Of a DNA stretch of 64,000 nucleotides, positions 62,603 through 64,000 are shown one piece after another (the first letter of the stretch is position 1; each line of letters begins with the position of its first letter). The stretch spans positions 12,871,568-12,935,567 of the forward strand of contig CP099848.1 of NCBI GenBank assembly GCA_030062745.1. The letters run 5' to 3'. This stretch comes from Capitulum mitella (Eukaryota; Arthropoda; Thecostraca; Pollicipedomorpha; Pollicipedidae). Both the position numbers and the translations under genes were made by a program. The notes beneath the pieces were generated by a model that worked only from the letters and a program-made list of their open reading frames with translations, had not been told where the DNA came from and made no database searches.

Positions 62603-62636
62603 CGGCGGCGGCGGAGGCGGCGGAGGCGGCGGCGGC
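62603..62636. repeat. (GGC)n/(GGA) trinucleotide repeat
   Basis: About ten GGC units with GGA interruptions, located 45-80 bp after the stop codon of the minus-strand transporter gene, so probably in its 3' UTR. Confidence 0.85.
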
Positions 62637-62680
62637 CCCGCGGCCCGGGGTCCGGCGACCGGCTGGCCGGCACCTCAGCG

Positions 62681-62751
62681 TCAGTGCTTCGCCTTGCCGT
62701 TGGCCACGGGCTTGGGCGGCGCCCTGCCGGCCACGCTGTCCAGTATCAGGC
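62681..62751 (-). CDS. SLC35B1: Terminal coding exon of SLC35B1-like ER nucleotide-sugar transporter
   Basis: After the acceptor TCTCCGCAG (AG at 62753-62752) the exon supplies the last two bases of a split glycine codon, 22 codons and a TGA stop at 62683-62681. It joins the 63793-63946 exon in phase 1 to read Val-Phe-Thr-Gly-Leu, matching the end of the last membrane helix in the family. The tail is short, basic and proline-containing, ending Gly-Lys-Ala-Lys-His. Vertebrate SLC35B1 ends in a di-lysine ER-retrieval signal; here the lysines are at -4 and -2, not the usual -3/-4 or -3/-5. Confidence is supported by the clean splice junction with the highly conserved upstream exon. Confidence 0.75.
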
Positions 62752-63792
62752 CTGCGGAGAGTGAGGCAGGGTCACAGGCGGCAGCCGGCGCGGCGCGGTA
62801 AACACATCAACACCACCGCGAGACCTGAGGACGCGATAGTGCTTCCGTATGGCTTCAACGAAACAAAAGCACAAGGACAAACTGCAGAGGTATAATGACC
62901 ATATTATGCCATGCAATTTGTAGGAAATGCAACCCTACATTATAACGCATAACACAATATATAACTGTGTACACTATAATACGGTATGATTTGTACCGTA
63001 AGCGACCCATTTCCTGTGGCTGAAGAAAGGGTTTTGACCACAAACCTAAGCGGAGCTAAGACAAAGAAACGTTATCGCGCTCCTCCCGCAAAGCTAACAC
63101 TGCCCCAGCGTCCAACGACAAAGCTGGGAGGTCGAAACAGCTTCAACGGAAATGAGGTGGCGGAGTGGGCCTAATGACGGGATTACGGGTGGGATTTCGG
63201 CTGGACTTTTGGAGTCCGAGGCACTCTCAGTGGCTGCGGGCGGCGTTCTGACCGCCAACGCGTCTTTTGCACAGGAAAGCACAACCCAGTACAATTCCAA
63301 CCCAGCAGCGTAAATGAAAATGTGAGAGTACTACGAATAAAAAATGATTGGATTATATATTATGTATATTAAATAACAATAATCAATTTTAGTAGAGAAT
63401 AAATGAAAATGAAACAAACAGCAAAACACAATAAACATCTGCGCCTAACAACAGATAATTAATGGAAATGCAAGACAAGAGAAACTTATTCTAACTTAAT
63501 AATGGATTCTGTCATACGACCGGCACGAACTACTTTTAAAACGCTGTTCTCAAAGCAGCGTCCGGAAACACTCTGCTCGAACGTGACAGAGTACTAATGA
63601 AACACTGTTTAGACATCACCATTTTTCCATACCACGTTGACATACGCATCATCTTCTCCGCACACCCGACAACAGGTCACCTGACTGCTGCCCCCAGCTT
63701 CGGACGGGGCACAGCAGCACACACGGTCGGCGAAATGGCCGACCAAATCGTCAGCAGAATCGCCGGTGAACGGCGCCCCGACGACCACCCAC
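62752..63792 (-). other. Last intron of the SLC35B1-like gene
   Basis: This 1041 bp phase-1 intron begins GTGGGT (63792 downward) and ends TCTCCGCAG. It is AT-rich in the middle, with no recognisable element. Confidence 0.65.
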
Positions 63793-63946
63793 CGGTGAAG
63801 ACAGCCGCCGCGCCCAGCCACTGGCGGCCGCTCAGCGAGTTGCCGAACAGGAACACCGAGCCCAGCACGGTGAAGAACTTGCGCGTGGTTGTGATGATGG
63901 AGCACGGCAGCGGGCCGAACTCGCTGATGGTCATGAAGATGAAGTA
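63793..63946 (-). CDS. SLC35B1: Penultimate coding exon of SLC35B1-like ER nucleotide-sugar transporter
   Basis: The 154 bp exon follows an acceptor reading CCGTCCGCAG and ends at ACCG|GTGGGT. It encodes '[19 protein letters not shown]' and then '[17 protein letters not shown]', closely matching from memory the C-terminal helices of SLC35B1 (the fly orthologue is called meigo). SLC35B1 is a multi-pass ER membrane carrier of the nucleotide-sugar transporter family, reported to move UDP-sugars or exchange ATP/ADP across the ER membrane. The T-T-T-R-K-F-F block is a family hallmark. Earlier exons lie beyond the right window edge. Only about 73 residues of a normally ~320-residue protein are visible. 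Confidence 0.85.
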
Positions 63947-64000
63947 CTGCGGACGGCGGCAGCCGGTCAATCTTTAGGGCGTTCAGTGTACGGCACAGAC

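Noticed and set aside
1..64000. CRISPR arrays, bacterial operons, rRNA or tRNA genes
   Set aside because: None were seen; tandem arrays here lack constant repeats with unique spacers, and splice sites and transposons show the DNA is eukaryotic.

Overview
This is eukaryotic genomic DNA, most likely from an arthropod (a crustacean or chelicerate would fit). The evidence is spliced coding exons with GT-AG borders, long introns, abundant non-autonomous DNA transposons, AT/AC/GTCT microsatellites, and two conserved animal genes. The species cannot be fixed from the sequence. Coding content is very low: five exons from two genes plus one broken transposase-like gene. Almost every other open reading frame is chance.

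Layout. 1-0.9 kb: truncated copy of a TTAA-flanked element (family A). 2.96-11.51 kb, + strand: three in-phase exons of a small secreted-type cysteine-rich protein resembling the scoloptoxin-11 family of arthropods; its 7.6 kb intron holds an inverted-array foldback structure (5.8-7.6 kb) and a family B element. 12-27 kb: mostly unrecognised non-coding DNA with one family B copy, a long imperfect hairpin (24.95-25.43 kb) and a family A fragment. 27.2-32.5 kb: tandem/nested copies of a repeat unit (family D), one of them split by a complete family A element. 32.6-40.9 kb: minisatellites, family B, family A, and a 2.7 kb foldback-type transposon with ~340 bp inverted arms and a perfect 8 bp target duplication. 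41.8-44.15 kb: a promoter-like segment and a frameshifted transposase-like pseudogene. 44.4-60.7 kb: more family A/B elements, a related TTAA element (family C), a palindrome cluster and microsatellites. 62.7-63.95 kb, - strand: the last two coding exons of an SLC35B1-type ER nucleotide-sugar/ATP transporter; the rest lies beyond the right edge.

The most notable theme is the set of ~1.2 kb TTAA-flanked elements (families A, B and C). They share an architecture: CCC-starting ends, G/C homopolymer runs just inside both ends, and interior AGGTCA half-sites, including perfect DR1 and TCAAGGTCA motifs that match nuclear-receptor binding sites. One insertion has an empty-site paralogue in the same window, which supports TTAA target duplication. 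The two host genes have no visible functional connection.
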